A DNA stretch of 64,000 nucleotides from Chloroflexota bacterium (GCA_028287745.1 JAQBPB010000066.1:109544-173543); one strand, 5' to 3'. Shown: positions 43,244 through 52,463, counted from the first letter of the stretch. Numbers and translations: made by a program. Notes: generated by a model from the letters alone, not told the origin.

Positions 43244-44077
43244 ATGATGCCCCTTACCAACTCACATGAAACCGAATTAGATGAAACGATTTTGGACAAA
43301 GAAGCCCGCCTATTTTATTGCTCGGCCATGGAGGCCCTGGAAAGGGGAAAGGTACCTTTTCTGGTTGGTGGTGCTTTTGCCTTCAGCCGGTATACTGGTA
43401 TTGTGCGGCATACCAAGGACTTTGATATTTTTCTAAAATTTGAGGATTTACCCCAGGCCCGTCAGACCCTGGAACAGGCCGGTTACCGGACGGAACTGAC
43501 TTTCCCGCACTGGCTGGCTAAAGCTTATCATCCCCAGGGCGAGTACTTTATAGACCTGATTTTCTGCTCAGGTAACGGCATTGCCAGAGTTGATAATGCC
43601 TGGTTTGAATACGCGGTAGATGAAACCGTCCTGGAACAGCCGGTTAAGATCTTGCCGCCCGAAGAAATAATCTGGTCCAAAGCTTTTATTATGGAACGCG
43701 AGCGCTATGATGGGGCGGATATTGCGCACCTGCTTAGGGCTTGCGCTGAAAAAATCAATTGGACGCGCTTGCTGGCGCGATTTGATGAGCAGTGGCGGGT
43801 ACTATTAAGTCACCTGGTTTTGTTTGGCTTTATTTACCCGGAACTGACCAATAAAATTCCGGCCAGGGTTATGGACTATCTGATGGAGAAATTACGGAGG
43901 TCCCAACCGGCCCCTGCCAGGGCTGAAAAGGTCTGCCAGGGTACGCTGGTTAGCCGCGAACAGTACCTGGTCGATACCCACGATTGGGGTTACAAAGACG
44001 GCCGCTTGCCGCCGACCGGCCACATGAATGAAGAGGAAATCGCCCAGTGGACCGAGGCTATCAGCACACACAAGTAA
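43244..44077 (+). CDS. Nucleotidyltransferase-superfamily protein
   Basis: 277 residues. The Pol-beta-type signature is visible: LVGGAFAFSRYTGIVRHTKDFDIFL has the GG motif followed by the Asp-x-Asp metal pair, and YFIDLIFCS gives a third acidic residue. A helical C-terminal part follows (about 170-277). The family includes antibiotic nucleotidyltransferases and AbiEii/MNT-type toxins. No antitoxin-like partner adjoins it. AGGAGG precedes two close ATGs (43244 and 43247). Function unknown. Confidence 0.8.
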   Translation: MMPLTNSHETELDETILDKEARLFYCSAMEALERGKVPFLVGGAFAFSRYTGIVRHTKDFDIFLKFEDLPQARQTLEQAGYRTELTFPHWLAKAYHPQGEYFIDLIFCSGNGIARVDNAWFEYAVDETVLEQPVKILPPEEIIWSKAFIMERERYDGADIAHLLRACAEKINWTRLLARFDEQWRVLLSHLVLFGFIYPELTNKIPARVMDYLMEKLRRSQPAPARAEKVCQGTLVSREQYLVDTHDWGYKDGRLPPTGHMNEEEIAQWTEAISTHK

Positions 44078-44085
44078 CAGGTAGT

Positions 44086-46569
44086 TTAACCGGTCTTTTT
44101 GCCTTCGATAAGTTTACCGGCCAGGGTAACCAGGTCGTGAATGTTAAACGGTTTGGCAATTGTGCTGGCAATCCGGTGGTTGGCAAGTTTAACCGGGTCG
44201 ATATGGTCGCCCCAACCGGTCACCAGGACCAGCGGGATTAGCGGCCAGCGCCGGTTCAGCTCGGCGGCTACCTCCCAACCGCTCATGCCGGGCATGCCCA
44301 GGTCACTCAGGACCAGGTCGTAAGGTTTTTCGGCCTGGCCCGGCCGGTCGGCGGCAGCCTGCAGCCTTTCCAGGGCTTCAATCCCGCCATCGGCCACATC
44401 TACCTCGAATCCGGCGATGGAAAGGGCTTTGTGCAGGACATTTCGCAAGTTTGATTCATCATCAACCGCCAGGATGCGCCCGTTAAAGCGTTTTGTAAGC
44501 TGGTGCGATTTGCCGCTTTTTTGCGGCCGGATAACTTCCGCTTCGTTTGGTCCGGATACCGGCAGGCGAATATAAAAGGTAGTGCCCTGCCCCGGGCTTG
44601 AATCCACTGAAATTCTTCCGCCAAAGCGCGCGATAATACTGTACGCCACTGATAAACCCAGGCCGGTTCCGCCGACACCTTTAGTGGTATAAAAAGGCTC
44701 GAAAATATGCCGTTTTACTTCGGCGTCCATGCCTTTGCCGGTATCGCGGACCTCCAGGCAGGCCGTTTCGGGGGTTTCCAGGTAGGTCCGGAAGGTGATA
44801 TTGCCACCCTCAGCAGGCATGGCGTCTATCGCGTTGTTAACCAGGTTGACCAGCACTTCACGCAATTCGGCGGCTTTACCCTGCACCGGCGGAATGTCTC
44901 CTAAATTGCGGTTCACTTCCACTCGCATACCGTGTTGCTGGGCATCGTCCCGCCAGCGCGGGCGGCTCAGGTCAATGGTGCTCTGGACTACCGCGTTCAA
45001 GTCTACAATATCCAGGTTCTGCTGCATGCGCTGGACGGTGAATTCCTGGATACGACGGACCGTTTCGGCCCCGTCCAGGGCTGACTGTTCGATAATCTGA
45101 ATCGTATCGATAATTTCGGGGTCTTCAACCTCGATTTTAAGTAACTGGGCATGCCCCAGGACATTCGCGAGGACGTTATTCAGGTCGTGGGCCACACCGC
45201 TGGCAATCTGGCCGATCATTCGCATGCGTTCGTTTTCTTCGCTGCGCTTGCGGGCCGTTACGTCGCGGCCAATCGCCTGGATACCGGCGATTTTGCCCTG
45301 GGAGCCAGGCTGGTAAAAGAGGCCAAAATTAAACTCCAGGTTGACCGGTACGCCTTCTTTAGATACCGCCAGCAGCTCGCGTTGCTGGGTATCGTAGACG
45401 CCCGACGGGAAATCGGTCGATTGGCGCATTAAATCCAGGATCAGTTGGTTTAAAGTGGCCTGGCCTTCCTGGGCCAGGAAGTTTTCGAGCTTTTTGCCCA
45501 GGATTTCTTCCGGTTCATAACCCAGGATTGCCTTTAAGCGCTCGTTGACATAAGTAAGGCTGCCGTTGGCATCCAGGCTGATAATCAGGTCGCTGGCCTT
45601 TTCAGCAATCAGGCGGTACTTTTCACTTTCGCGGGCCAGGTCGGTATAGAGTTGGGCGTTATCAATAGCGATAGCTGCCTGATTAGCCAGGGTAGCCAGG
45701 ATATCCAGGTCGGCCGTGGCGAAATGGCGCTCCGGGTCGGCAAGGGTTACTACCAGCACTCCGATATGGCGGTCGCCGATACGTAGAGGCACGCCAGCGG
45801 TTTCATAACTATCCACCAGTAAATTTGGCACGTTCCCGGCAAAGGTCTGGTAATCAGGCACGATTACCATTTGGCCTCTTTCCTGGACCAGTGCCGCAAG
45901 GCCGCGCCCGGCGGGCATAACTGAGTTCAAGACTACATCCAGACCTTCCACCGGGTTTTCGGCGGCGACAAAGTAATGGATGTGATGGACCGGGTCCCAC
46001 AAAGGCAGGTAGGCCCTATCGGCCCGGGTCAGGCGGGTAGCCGATTTAACTACTTCCTTGGCAGTATCATCCAGGTTTAACTGGCGGTTCAACCGCTCGG
46101 AGACCCGGATTAATTCCAATAATTGATCGTTGCGCTGGGTTAGCGCCCTCTCGGCGGTTCGCAGGTTGAGCATCACCTGGACCCGGGCTTTAAGCTCCTG
46201 GACCCGGAAGGGCTTGGTTACATAATCATCGGCACCTACGTCAAAAGCCCGGATTTTGTCGTCCGGTACGTTGCTGGCGCTGATCATTATGATTTTGGTG
46301 GAGTGCCACAGGGGATGATTTTTGACCATACGGCAGACTTCAAAGCCGCTCAAGCCAGGCATTTTAGCATCTAAAAGCAGCAAGTCGAACGGCCGCGTTT
46401 CCAGTTCGCGCATAGCGGCTCGACCGTCACCGGCTGAATAAAAGTTGACCGGCTGTTCTTCCAGGGCAATCTGGATGACATTTATAATGTCACGCCGGTC
46501 ATCTACGACTAGAATATTGGGAATATTGTCATTGAATGCAACTGGACGGCTAATCTCAGGGACGACCAT
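44086..46569 (-). CDS. Hybrid sensor histidine kinase (REC-GAF-PAS-HK-REC)
   Basis: 827 residues, soluble. Domains in order: receiver (about 18-135, phosphoacceptor D67), GAF (about 165-310), PAS (about 315-440), HisKA with His461 in GVAHDLNNVLANVLGHAQ, HATPase (about 565-670, NLVNNAIDA and GTGLGLSV), and a C-terminal receiver (about 697-822, D756 in SDLGMPG). Two receivers around one kinase core suggest input from another phosphorelay and output through a phosphotransfer partner. No membrane segment, so it senses a cytoplasmic signal. No dedicated partner is adjacent. Confidence 0.93.
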   Translation of the reverse strand: MVVPEISRPVAFNDNIPNILVVDDRRDIINVIQIALEEQPVNFYSAGDGRAAMRELETRPFDLLLLDAKMPGLSGFEVCRMVKNHPLWHSTKIIMISASNVPDDKIRAFDVGADDYVTKPFRVQELKARVQVMLNLRTAERALTQRNDQLLELIRVSERLNRQLNLDDTAKEVVKSATRLTRADRAYLPLWDPVHHIHYFVAAENPVEGLDVVLNSVMPAGRGLAALVQERGQMVIVPDYQTFAGNVPNLLVDSYETAGVPLRIGDRHIGVLVVTLADPERHFATADLDILATLANQAAIAIDNAQLYTDLARESEKYRLIAEKASDLIISLDANGSLTYVNERLKAILGYEPEEILGKKLENFLAQEGQATLNQLILDLMRQSTDFPSGVYDTQQRELLAVSKEGVPVNLEFNFGLFYQPGSQGKIAGIQAIGRDVTARKRSEENERMRMIGQIASGVAHDLNNVLANVLGHAQLLKIEVEDPEIIDTIQIIEQSALDGAETVRRIQEFTVQRMQQNLDIVDLNAVVQSTIDLSRPRWRDDAQQHGMRVEVNRNLGDIPPVQGKAAELREVLVNLVNNAIDAMPAEGGNITFRTYLETPETACLEVRDTGKGMDAEVKRHIFEPFYTTKGVGGTGLGLSVAYSIIARFGGRISVDSSPGQGTTFYIRLPVSGPNEAEVIRPQKSGKSHQLTKRFNGRILAVDDESNLRNVLHKALSIAGFEVDVADGGIEALERLQAAADRPGQAEKPYDLVLSDLGMPGMSGWEVAAELNRRWPLIPLVLVTGWGDHIDPVKLANHRIASTIAKPFNIHDLVTLAGKLIEGKKTG

Positions 46570-46650
46570 CTTTTAACCATACTCCTTTTGCAAAACGTTT
46601 CTAAAGGTTTCCCCGGTTTGGTTAAGATGGTATTTGAAAGGAAAACCTTA

Positions 46651-47088
46651 TTATTTTATATCGGGCGGCAGATTTTTATCAAAAGGCCCGGTTGCCCCAC
46701 TTGCCGGTGATTGGTAATTTGCTCCGGCCGCTGGCATGTTGCTCGTATAATTCCCCGCCGGGGGATAAGCACCCATCCGGCGCATTTCCTCTTCAATCAT
46801 TCTCCGGCGATTGTCTTCATTTGAGCTATTACTGAAAACAAAAATGCCTAAAAAATGAAATAGTAACCCGATACCCCAGCCAAACATCGGCCAGACAAAC
46901 CATGGGTAGGAATAGAAGTTCGGAATTGGCCCCGTTACCAGATAAATCATAATTAGCAGGCCATTGACCAGAACGTAGGATGCCAGATGCCAGTAGAACC
47001 CCAGTTTAGCTTTAACCCTTCGCTCCGCTTGCCGGTAGGCGTTCTGGTACTGCTGGTCGATTGGGTTGTTAGGTGTATAATTATACAT
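46651..47088 (-). CDS. 2TM-domain small membrane protein
   Basis: 145 residues. A basic helical N-terminus (RQAERRVKAKLGFYWHLASYVLVNGLL) leads to two membrane helices (about 32-52 and 63-84). An Arg/Glu helix (NRRRMIEEEMRRMG) and a Gly/Pro/Asn-rich tail follow. This matches the 2TM domain found alone or fused to sensor kinases. It sits about 80 bases upstream of the hybrid kinase gene on the same strand, so a link to signalling is possible but not shown. Confidence 0.8.
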   Translation of the reverse strand: MYNYTPNNPIDQQYQNAYRQAERRVKAKLGFYWHLASYVLVNGLLIMIYLVTGPIPNFYSYPWFVWPMFGWGIGLLFHFLGIFVFSNSSNEDNRRRMIEEEMRRMGAYPPAGNYTSNMPAAGANYQSPASGATGPFDKNLPPDIK

Positions 47089-47290
47089 TTTTCTACGCCT
47101 CTCGTAAATTAAACTTTAATACTGGTTTTACTTAGTACCTTAATTATTAGTAAAAAGTTAAAATGAGGTAACGGGTTATTTTATTCAGGCTATTTTGCAA
47201 CAATTCATTCCGTGTGCTAGCTTTGAATTTTGCACTCTGTAATAACTCCCCCGCCACCCCTTTCTAGTTTTAGATACTCCCTGTAACCGG

Positions 47291-48172
47291 TTAAGGTCTG
47301 GCCCTTACAACGTAGGTACTGGCAATTTTATCGTGCCAGCCCTGTTTGTGTGGATCAAACCCAATCCAGATAAAGCCCAGTCCGAAGAAAAAGGCGCTGA
47401 CAAAGTACCCGACGGTGTGCCGTAAAAGCGACCGCCAGAAACCAATAGGTGCGCCATCTTCCCGGACGACCTTCATACCAAAAACCTTTTTGCCGATTGT
47501 CGCGCCGCGCGCGGTCAGGATTGTATAGTAAAGGACGGTAATCAGTGTTACCACCAATCCCAGCCCCAGTATCAGCCCCAGAAAGCCGCTTAATTCGTTG
47601 GATTGAATCAGGATTTGCTCCAGCAAAGCGTTACAGGCTCTGTTGTCGTAATTGTAAGCCCTGGTATCACAGACCGGAAAAATTTCATTTTGATGCCGTG
47701 CGATAAAATTTATTAAATAGGCCACGACCGGAATACCGAATATAAGGCCGGTGACCAGGCTCAGAATAATATTGTCTATAACATACGCGCCCAGCCGGGG
47801 CCAGAAGCCTACTTCGGCAGGGGCAACGCCCACATGGTCAACCGGCAGGCTGTAATTATAGTAAGGCGCATTCCCCGGTTGGCTGGTGTAAGGTGGGTAC
47901 GCCGGGTTGTAATAAGGGCCTGGTTGGTAATTGGTCCCCGGTTGGTCCGGCTGGTTATAGCCAAAGGCATACTGGCTGCCTGGCTGCCCGGCTTTAGGGC
48001 CAGGCGAACCCGGCATATTGAGGTCCGGTGCCGCCGGAGTTTCCGGTGCAGCACCGGGGGACGGCGGTGCTATCAGGTCTCCACCGGGTGAGAGTTGAGG
48101 GAGCAATTTCCCGCAATTTGTACATTTTTCAACGCCGCGCTCGTTTTGAGTGCCGCAACTGGGACAAAACAT
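47291..48172 (-). CDS. RDD-family membrane protein with zinc ribbon
   Basis: 293 residues. An N-terminal zinc ribbon (CPSCGTQNERGVEKCTNCG) is followed by a Pro/Gly/Tyr/Asn-rich linker (about 30-115). An RDD domain of three or four helices (about 120-285) has GFWPRLGAYVIDNIILS and the charged WRSLLRHTVGYF segment. RDD proteins are poorly understood; some are linked to ion transport. AGAGG precedes the ATG. Divergent from argD. Confidence 0.85.
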   Translation of the reverse strand: MFCPSCGTQNERGVEKCTNCGKLLPQLSPGGDLIAPPSPGAAPETPAAPDLNMPGSPGPKAGQPGSQYAFGYNQPDQPGTNYQPGPYYNPAYPPYTSQPGNAPYYNYSLPVDHVGVAPAEVGFWPRLGAYVIDNIILSLVTGLIFGIPVVAYLINFIARHQNEIFPVCDTRAYNYDNRACNALLEQILIQSNELSGFLGLILGLGLVVTLITVLYYTILTARGATIGKKVFGMKVVREDGAPIGFWRSLLRHTVGYFVSAFFFGLGFIWIGFDPHKQGWHDKIASTYVVRARP

Positions 48173-48363
48173 TTGTAACCTCTTTTTCGACCGCCCTGCT
48201 AGGCTTATTCGTTGACCGTTTTAGTCAAAAGTTATACAATGAACCCGAACTGGAGTGGGCCTGCCGGTGTATTTTCAAGTTTCTACATATTAATAGACCC
48301 GGAGACTGCCATTTTTGTTTCATTGTTCCTGGTATGACATTACTTGATAAGGAGGATTGGTGC

Positions 48364-49551
48364 GTGATTACTGCAAACTGGCCGGAACTAGAAAAGAAAT
48401 ACTTGATGTTCAACATCAAGCGCCCTCAACCAGTAATGGTGCGTGGTGAAGGTGTTCGTCTGTGGGACGACGCCGGGCGAGAGTACCTGGATTTTATGGC
48501 CGGTTGGGCAGTTAATGCCCTGGGACACTGCCACCCTGCGGTAGTTTCGGCCATCCAGCAACAAGCAGCCACCTTAATTCATACTTCTAACCAGTATTAT
48601 ACTATACCCCAAATCGAATTAGCTAAGCTGCTGATTGAAAATTCGGTATTCGATAAAGCCTTTTTTGGCAATAGCGGGGCGGAAGCGAACGAAGGGGCGG
48701 TTAAACTGGCCCGCAAATGGGGTAAAGTCCACAAAGGCGGCGCTTATACCGTTATCAGTACCCTTAAAGGGTTTCATGGCCGGACCCTGGCAATGGTCGC
48801 TGCTACCGGCAAGCCGCATTACCAGGAGCCTTACAAGCCGCTCCCGGCCGGGTTCATCAATGTGCCTTATAACGACATTGAAGCGATTAAAGCCGCGACT
48901 AATTCCGAAACCGTCGCCGTTTTAATTGAGCCGGTCCAGGGTGAAGGCGGTGTCAACCCGGCTACCCAGCAATACCTCGAAGAACTGCGCCGCTGGTGCG
49001 ATGAAGAAAAACTGCTCTTGATTTTCGATGAGGTACAGACCGGGATTGGCCGGAGCGGCAAACTCTTTGCCTACGAGACTTACGGGGTTGAGCCGGACGT
49101 TATGACTATCGCCAAGGGACTCGGCGGCGGCATGCCTATCGGCGGCTTCCTTGCCAAGCAACACGCGGCGGTCTTTGAGCCGGGCGATCACGGCTCGACT
49201 TTCGGGGGTAACCCGGTTGCCTGCGCCGCCGGTATCGCCGTCATTAATGAGATTTTGAATAACGACCTGAGCGGTCATGCCGCCCGTATGGGCGAGTACC
49301 TGGGCAGCCGGCTGCGCGAGCTGATGGGCAAGCATGCGGTTGTTACGGCGGAACGGGGCCTGGGCCTGTTGCGGGCGATTGACCTGCGCGATGAAATTGG
49401 CGGTGAGGTCGTCAGCCGCTGCCACGAGGAAGGCCTGTTGATCAATATGGTCAGCCCGACCACCTTGCGCTTTATGCCTCCGCTCATCATCAACGAAGCG
49501 CATGTGGATGAAGCGATTGACATTCTGGACCAGGTGCTGGGCGAGTTCTAA
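48364..49551 (+). CDS. argD: Acetylornithine aminotransferase family
   Basis: 395 residues from a GTG at 48364, supported by AAGGAGG exactly 8 bases upstream; the frame is open 112 codons earlier without a site. Class III PLP transferase: GNSGAEANEGAVKLARKW (PLP phosphate), FHGRTLAM, DEVQTGIGRSGKLFA, catalytic Lys in TIAKGLGGGMPIGGF, and HGSTFGGNPVACA. It interconverts N-acetylglutamate semialdehyde and N-acetylornithine with glutamate. Succinylornithine or GABA-type activity cannot be excluded. No other arg genes adjoin it. Confidence 0.9.
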   Translation: MITANWPELEKKYLMFNIKRPQPVMVRGEGVRLWDDAGREYLDFMAGWAVNALGHCHPAVVSAIQQQAATLIHTSNQYYTIPQIELAKLLIENSVFDKAFFGNSGAEANEGAVKLARKWGKVHKGGAYTVISTLKGFHGRTLAMVAATGKPHYQEPYKPLPAGFINVPYNDIEAIKAATNSETVAVLIEPVQGEGGVNPATQQYLEELRRWCDEEKLLLIFDEVQTGIGRSGKLFAYETYGVEPDVMTIAKGLGGGMPIGGFLAKQHAAVFEPGDHGSTFGGNPVACAAGIAVINEILNNDLSGHAARMGEYLGSRLRELMGKHAVVTAERGLGLLRAIDLRDEIGGEVVSRCHEEGLLINMVSPTTLRFMPPLIINEAHVDEAIDILDQVLGEF

Positions 49552-49582
49552 GACCTGGGGATTAATTAGCTCTTGTCCGGAG

Positions 49583-49627
49583 CAGGATAACAAAGTTAAC
49601 CTTTAGGGGTCAGACTTTGTTATCCTG
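49583..49627. terminator. Hairpin after argD
   Basis: A perfect 13-base inverted repeat (CAGGATAACAAAG at 49583-49595 with its complement at 49615-49627) and a 19-base loop, 31 bases beyond the argD stop. It lacks a T run, so it may be a processing or Rho-linked end. Confidence 0.6.
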
Positions 49628-49714
49628 TCCGGTTTGTGGAGATAGCCGGGGGGCAGGCAACTTTTTAACGGGACCGGCTTACTGCGTAAGCCTGGCCTAT
49701 AAGTTGAATGCAGG

Positions 49715-49786
49715 GTTGACCCGGCGAAAGTATTTGCCTTAACGGTAGCCCACACGGCCGAGATTCTTTGCTCCGGCTCAGTGCTG
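49715..49786. repeat. Partial copy of the dispersed repeat
   Basis: Aligns with 49925-49996 in the same orientation (GTTGAnCC...AAGT...GCCTT, ACGGTAnCCCAC, CGAGATnCTT, GGnTCAG). Identity is moderate, about two thirds of positions. It lacks the GAATGAC end, so appears decayed. Confidence 0.65.
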
Positions 49787-49841
49787 CGTTAAGCAAGCTC
49801 TGGAACTTTATCCGTCTGCCTGGAAAGGCAATATTCAAACC

Positions 49842-49998
49842 TGTCATTCCGCGCGTAGTCGAGGAGTCCGGGTACCCCTGGGTACCGTTGGCGAAAATAT
49901 CCAACTAGCCTTTTGTAAAGACAGGTTGAACCAGGGCAAGTTTCCGCCTTTACGGTAACCCACCGGGCGAGATCCTTCACGGAGGTTCAGAATGACAT
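49842..49998. repeat. Dispersed MITE-like repeat, copy B
   Basis: About 157 bases bounded by TGTCATTCC (from 49842) and GAATGACAT (to 49998), so the ends are inverted repeats. Its reverse complement matches copy A (35761-35963) along both ends and the middle; copy A carries about 45 extra bases that form an inner hairpin. No coding capacity. The rest of 49552-50218 holds no gene. Confidence 0.8.
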
Positions 49999-50188
49999 GG
50001 TTTGAGGGTTGCCGAATTAGTTAAGCAGAGGTGTGTCAAAACTTGCCTTACTCGGCTTGACAGGCGATAGTTGTCGGGCTGGGAACCTGACCGGGAATAG
50101 CAAGACTTACGCATAACCAGGCAATCAAATCCATAATCCATCTAACTTATACCGACTTGAACGGGACTTCGGACTTAATAATTGCGGT

Positions 50189-50207
50189 AAGGCTTGAAGT
50201 AAGCCTT
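50189..50207 (+). promoter_or_regulatory. Hairpin just upstream of the AI-2E-type permease start
   Basis: AAGGCTT (50189-50195) pairs with AAGCCTT (50201-50207), loop GAAGT, ending 11 bases before the ATG. The gene has no clear Shine-Dalgarno sequence, and this hairpin includes the only AAGG near it, so it could occlude ribosome binding. Confidence 0.4.
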
Positions 50208-50218
50208 GAACGGTAAAA

Positions 50219-51481
50219 ATGAATTCTAAACTCCAAAATCGCTGGCGAATAATAATGTTGGGCGGGGCTCTGCTCGGGTTGGGCTGGCTTCTTTGGCGGA
50301 CCTGGCACGGCCTGACCCCGTTTATTATTGGCGTGGTGCTGGCCTTTGTGTTGATGCCTCTGGTGGATGGCTTGAACCGCTTTCTACCCAGGGCGCTGGC
50401 GATTTTGCTGGTCTATATCCTGTTAATCGGGGCCGGGGCGGCCTTTGTGCTTTACCTGCTGCCAATTATTGTTGAGCAGAGCAAAAACCTGATCAATAAT
50501 ACCCCCAGCTATGCTAACGAAACCCAGAACTGGCTGAACCAGACCTTTAAAGAGGTTCAGCAGTCGCTTCCCAAAGATTTTCAACAGCCCTTTACCGAAT
50601 CGATCAATAACTTCAGTACGAACGCCGTAAATTTCGTCCGGGACGGCATTATTGGCTCGGCGACCAACCTGATCGGCTGGTTGTTTGGCACGATTGGTTT
50701 CCTGGTCGGGGTGTTTATCATTCCTTTCTGGCTCTTTTTTGTCCTGAAGGACAAAGCCCGGGGCATGCGCACTTTTTACAATGTCATTCACCCCAAACTC
50801 CGCGAGGACGCCTACCGGCTGATGCGGATTATTTCCGATGACCTGAACGACTACATCCGGGGCCAGTTGTTCGTGGCAGCTTCGGTCGGGGTGCTGGTCA
50901 CGATTGGGCTGCTGATAATTAACTTTGACCCCAGCACCGCCATATTTCTGGGTTTTATCGCCGGGCTGTTTGAAGTCCTGCCGATTGTCGGCCCCATCCT
51001 GGGTGCTATTCCGGCCCTGGTGGTTTCGCTCTTTACAGGCGGCTTCGGTAACGTGGACCTTACTCTAAAGGTGCTGCTGGTGTTTTTAATCATCCAGCAA
51101 ATTGAGGGCAACCTGCTTATCCCGAAAATCGCGGGGGACAGCACCAAGCTGCACCCGGCTGTAGTAATGCTGGTAATTATTATGGGCAGTGAGGTGGCCG
51201 GGTTGGCCGGGGCTATCGTCGCGGTGCCGTTCACGGCCCTGGCGCGTGACCTTTACATTTACCTCTACCAGCGCCTGGTGCTGGGAGCCAGCCCATTGGA
51301 AGCCGAGTCTAAAGTGCCCAGCCGGGTTGACGATATCGCCCTGGAAAAGCGCCGGAAATTGCAACGCCAGCTTAAACGCAGCGCCGTCCAGGGTAACGTT
51401 TCGCCTCCTGAGATTGCAACCGTTTCCCCGGAGCCAGCCCAAATCCAACCTGCCTCCTCGGAGCCGGTTGTCAAAGTTTGA
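50219..51481 (+). CDS. AI-2E/PerM-family (UPF0118) membrane transporter
   Basis: 420 residues. About eight membrane helices, with an extracytoplasmic amphipathic region after the third (about 80-140). Family hallmarks are FFVLKDKARGMRTF, DDLNDYIRGQLFVAA, GLFEVLPIVGPILGAIPA and LIPKIAGDSTKLHPAVVM. A charged tail (about 365-420) follows. Members export AI-2 or act as Na+/H+ antiporters; the substrate here is unknown. Translation start may be downstream (ATG 13 codons in), since the called ATG has no good ribosome site. Confidence 0.9.
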   Translation: MNSKLQNRWRIIMLGGALLGLGWLLWRTWHGLTPFIIGVVLAFVLMPLVDGLNRFLPRALAILLVYILLIGAGAAFVLYLLPIIVEQSKNLINNTPSYANETQNWLNQTFKEVQQSLPKDFQQPFTESINNFSTNAVNFVRDGIIGSATNLIGWLFGTIGFLVGVFIIPFWLFFVLKDKARGMRTFYNVIHPKLREDAYRLMRIISDDLNDYIRGQLFVAASVGVLVTIGLLIINFDPSTAIFLGFIAGLFEVLPIVGPILGAIPALVVSLFTGGFGNVDLTLKVLLVFLIIQQIEGNLLIPKIAGDSTKLHPAVVMLVIIMGSEVAGLAGAIVAVPFTALARDLYIYLYQRLVLGASPLEAESKVPSRVDDIALEKRRKLQRQLKRSAVQGNVSPPEIATVSPEPAQIQPASSEPVVKV

Positions 51482-51594
51482 TTTAAAGTCTGTGCTAGGT
51501 GTGGATGTCCGGCCGATTTAGCTGGACCGGGCGGGTACTGTATTTAATTAACCAGCAAGTTATAAAAACAGAAATTAACTGGGAACCAGAATAA

Positions 51595-52089
51595 ATGTCA
51601 TCAAATTACCGGGTCCGTGTTTACAAAGAAGCCTTTGATTTTAGCGCGGGCCACTTTATTACTTACAAAGGCGAATGCGAAACTATTCACGGCCATAACT
51701 ACCGGGTAGAAGTACAAATCGGTGGCGATAACGGGCCGGACCGCTTTGTCTACAACTTTAGCGATCTGAAGCCGGTTGTAAAAGAGGAATGCAGCTTCCT
51801 GGACCACCGCATGCTCCTGGCAATGAAGAATCCTTTGATCCAATACCAGCAGACCGAAGACGAGGTGGTAGTGCGGTTTGAAAAACGGCGCTATATTTTT
51901 CCCATTGAGGAAGTCGCTTTACTGCCGGTGGAAAATACGACCGCCGAAGAACTGGCGGCCTATCTGGTGGGGCGCATCCGGGGCCGGTTGGTGGACCAAC
52001 GCCGCCCTGAACTGCCAAATCTGCATTTTCTGGAAGTTGGTGTGGAGGAGCAGCCCGGCCAAATGGCTTATTATTCCGAGGAATGGTAA
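51595..52089 (+). CDS. queD: 6-carboxy-tetrahydropterin synthase (QueD)/PTPS family
   Basis: 164 residues. Zinc ligands are His20 in SAGHF and the histidines in IHGHNYRVEV. The catalytic Cys lies in CETIHGHNY, giving the C-x3-HGH spacing of QueD rather than the C-x5 or Glu forms of other PTPS types. The C-terminal Glu is in GVEEQPGQMAYY. It makes 6-carboxy-5,6,7,8-tetrahydropterin for queuosine. A segment around residues 95-115 (EKRRYIFPIEEVALLP) is an insertion relative to short QueD proteins. No other queuosine genes are adjacent. The Shine-Dalgarno sequence is weak. Confidence 0.82.
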   Translation: MSSNYRVRVYKEAFDFSAGHFITYKGECETIHGHNYRVEVQIGGDNGPDRFVYNFSDLKPVVKEECSFLDHRMLLAMKNPLIQYQQTEDEVVVRFEKRRYIFPIEEVALLPVENTTAEELAAYLVGRIRGRLVDQRRPELPNLHFLEVGVEEQPGQMAYYSEEW

Positions 52090-52463
52090 TGTCCAACCCT
52101 GTACCAGTTGTTATATTGATCGCTGATGATGAAGCCAGCCTGCGCTTCTTAATTCACGAAACTATTGCCGAACCGGGCCTGCAAATCCTGGAAGCCCAGG
52201 ATGGGCTGGAAACGCTATGCCTGGCCCGTACCCACCATCCAAAGATGATTTTATTGGATGTGGCAATGCCCGCGCTGAGTGGGGTAGAGGTCTGCCAGCA
52301 GCTTAAAGCCGACCCGGCTACCCGCGACATTCAAATTGTGATGCTGACCGCCCACAGCCAGACCAAAGACCGGGAAGCAGCTTTTGCCGCCGGTGCCGAT
52401 TATTTCATCACCAAACCCTTCAGCCCCACTCAGCTTTTCGAACTGGTTGATAAGATTATCTAG
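52089..52463 (+). CDS. Stand-alone receiver-domain response regulator
   Basis: 124 residues from the ATG at 52089, which shares a base with the queD stop (TAATG). It is a single receiver domain: acidic pair DD (13-14), phosphoacceptor D57 in LLDVAMPAL, MLTAHS and ITKPF. No output domain, so it acts on a protein partner. Translational coupling with queD is clear from the overlap, although a functional link between them is not evident. The PleD/CheY-like class cannot be refined. Confidence 0.9.
   Translation: MSNPVPVVILIADDEASLRFLIHETIAEPGLQILEAQDGLETLCLARTHHPKMILLDVAMPALSGVEVCQQLKADPATRDIQIVMLTAHSQTKDREAAFAAGADYFITKPFSPTQLFELVDKII

Noticed and set aside
43244..44077. Toxin of a toxin-antitoxin pair (AbiEii/MNT-like)
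   Set aside because: The nucleotidyltransferase motif is visible, but no antitoxin-like partner is adjacent.
51482..51594. preQ1 riboswitch ahead of queD
   Set aside because: No match to the preQ1 aptamer consensus could be seen in this short leader.
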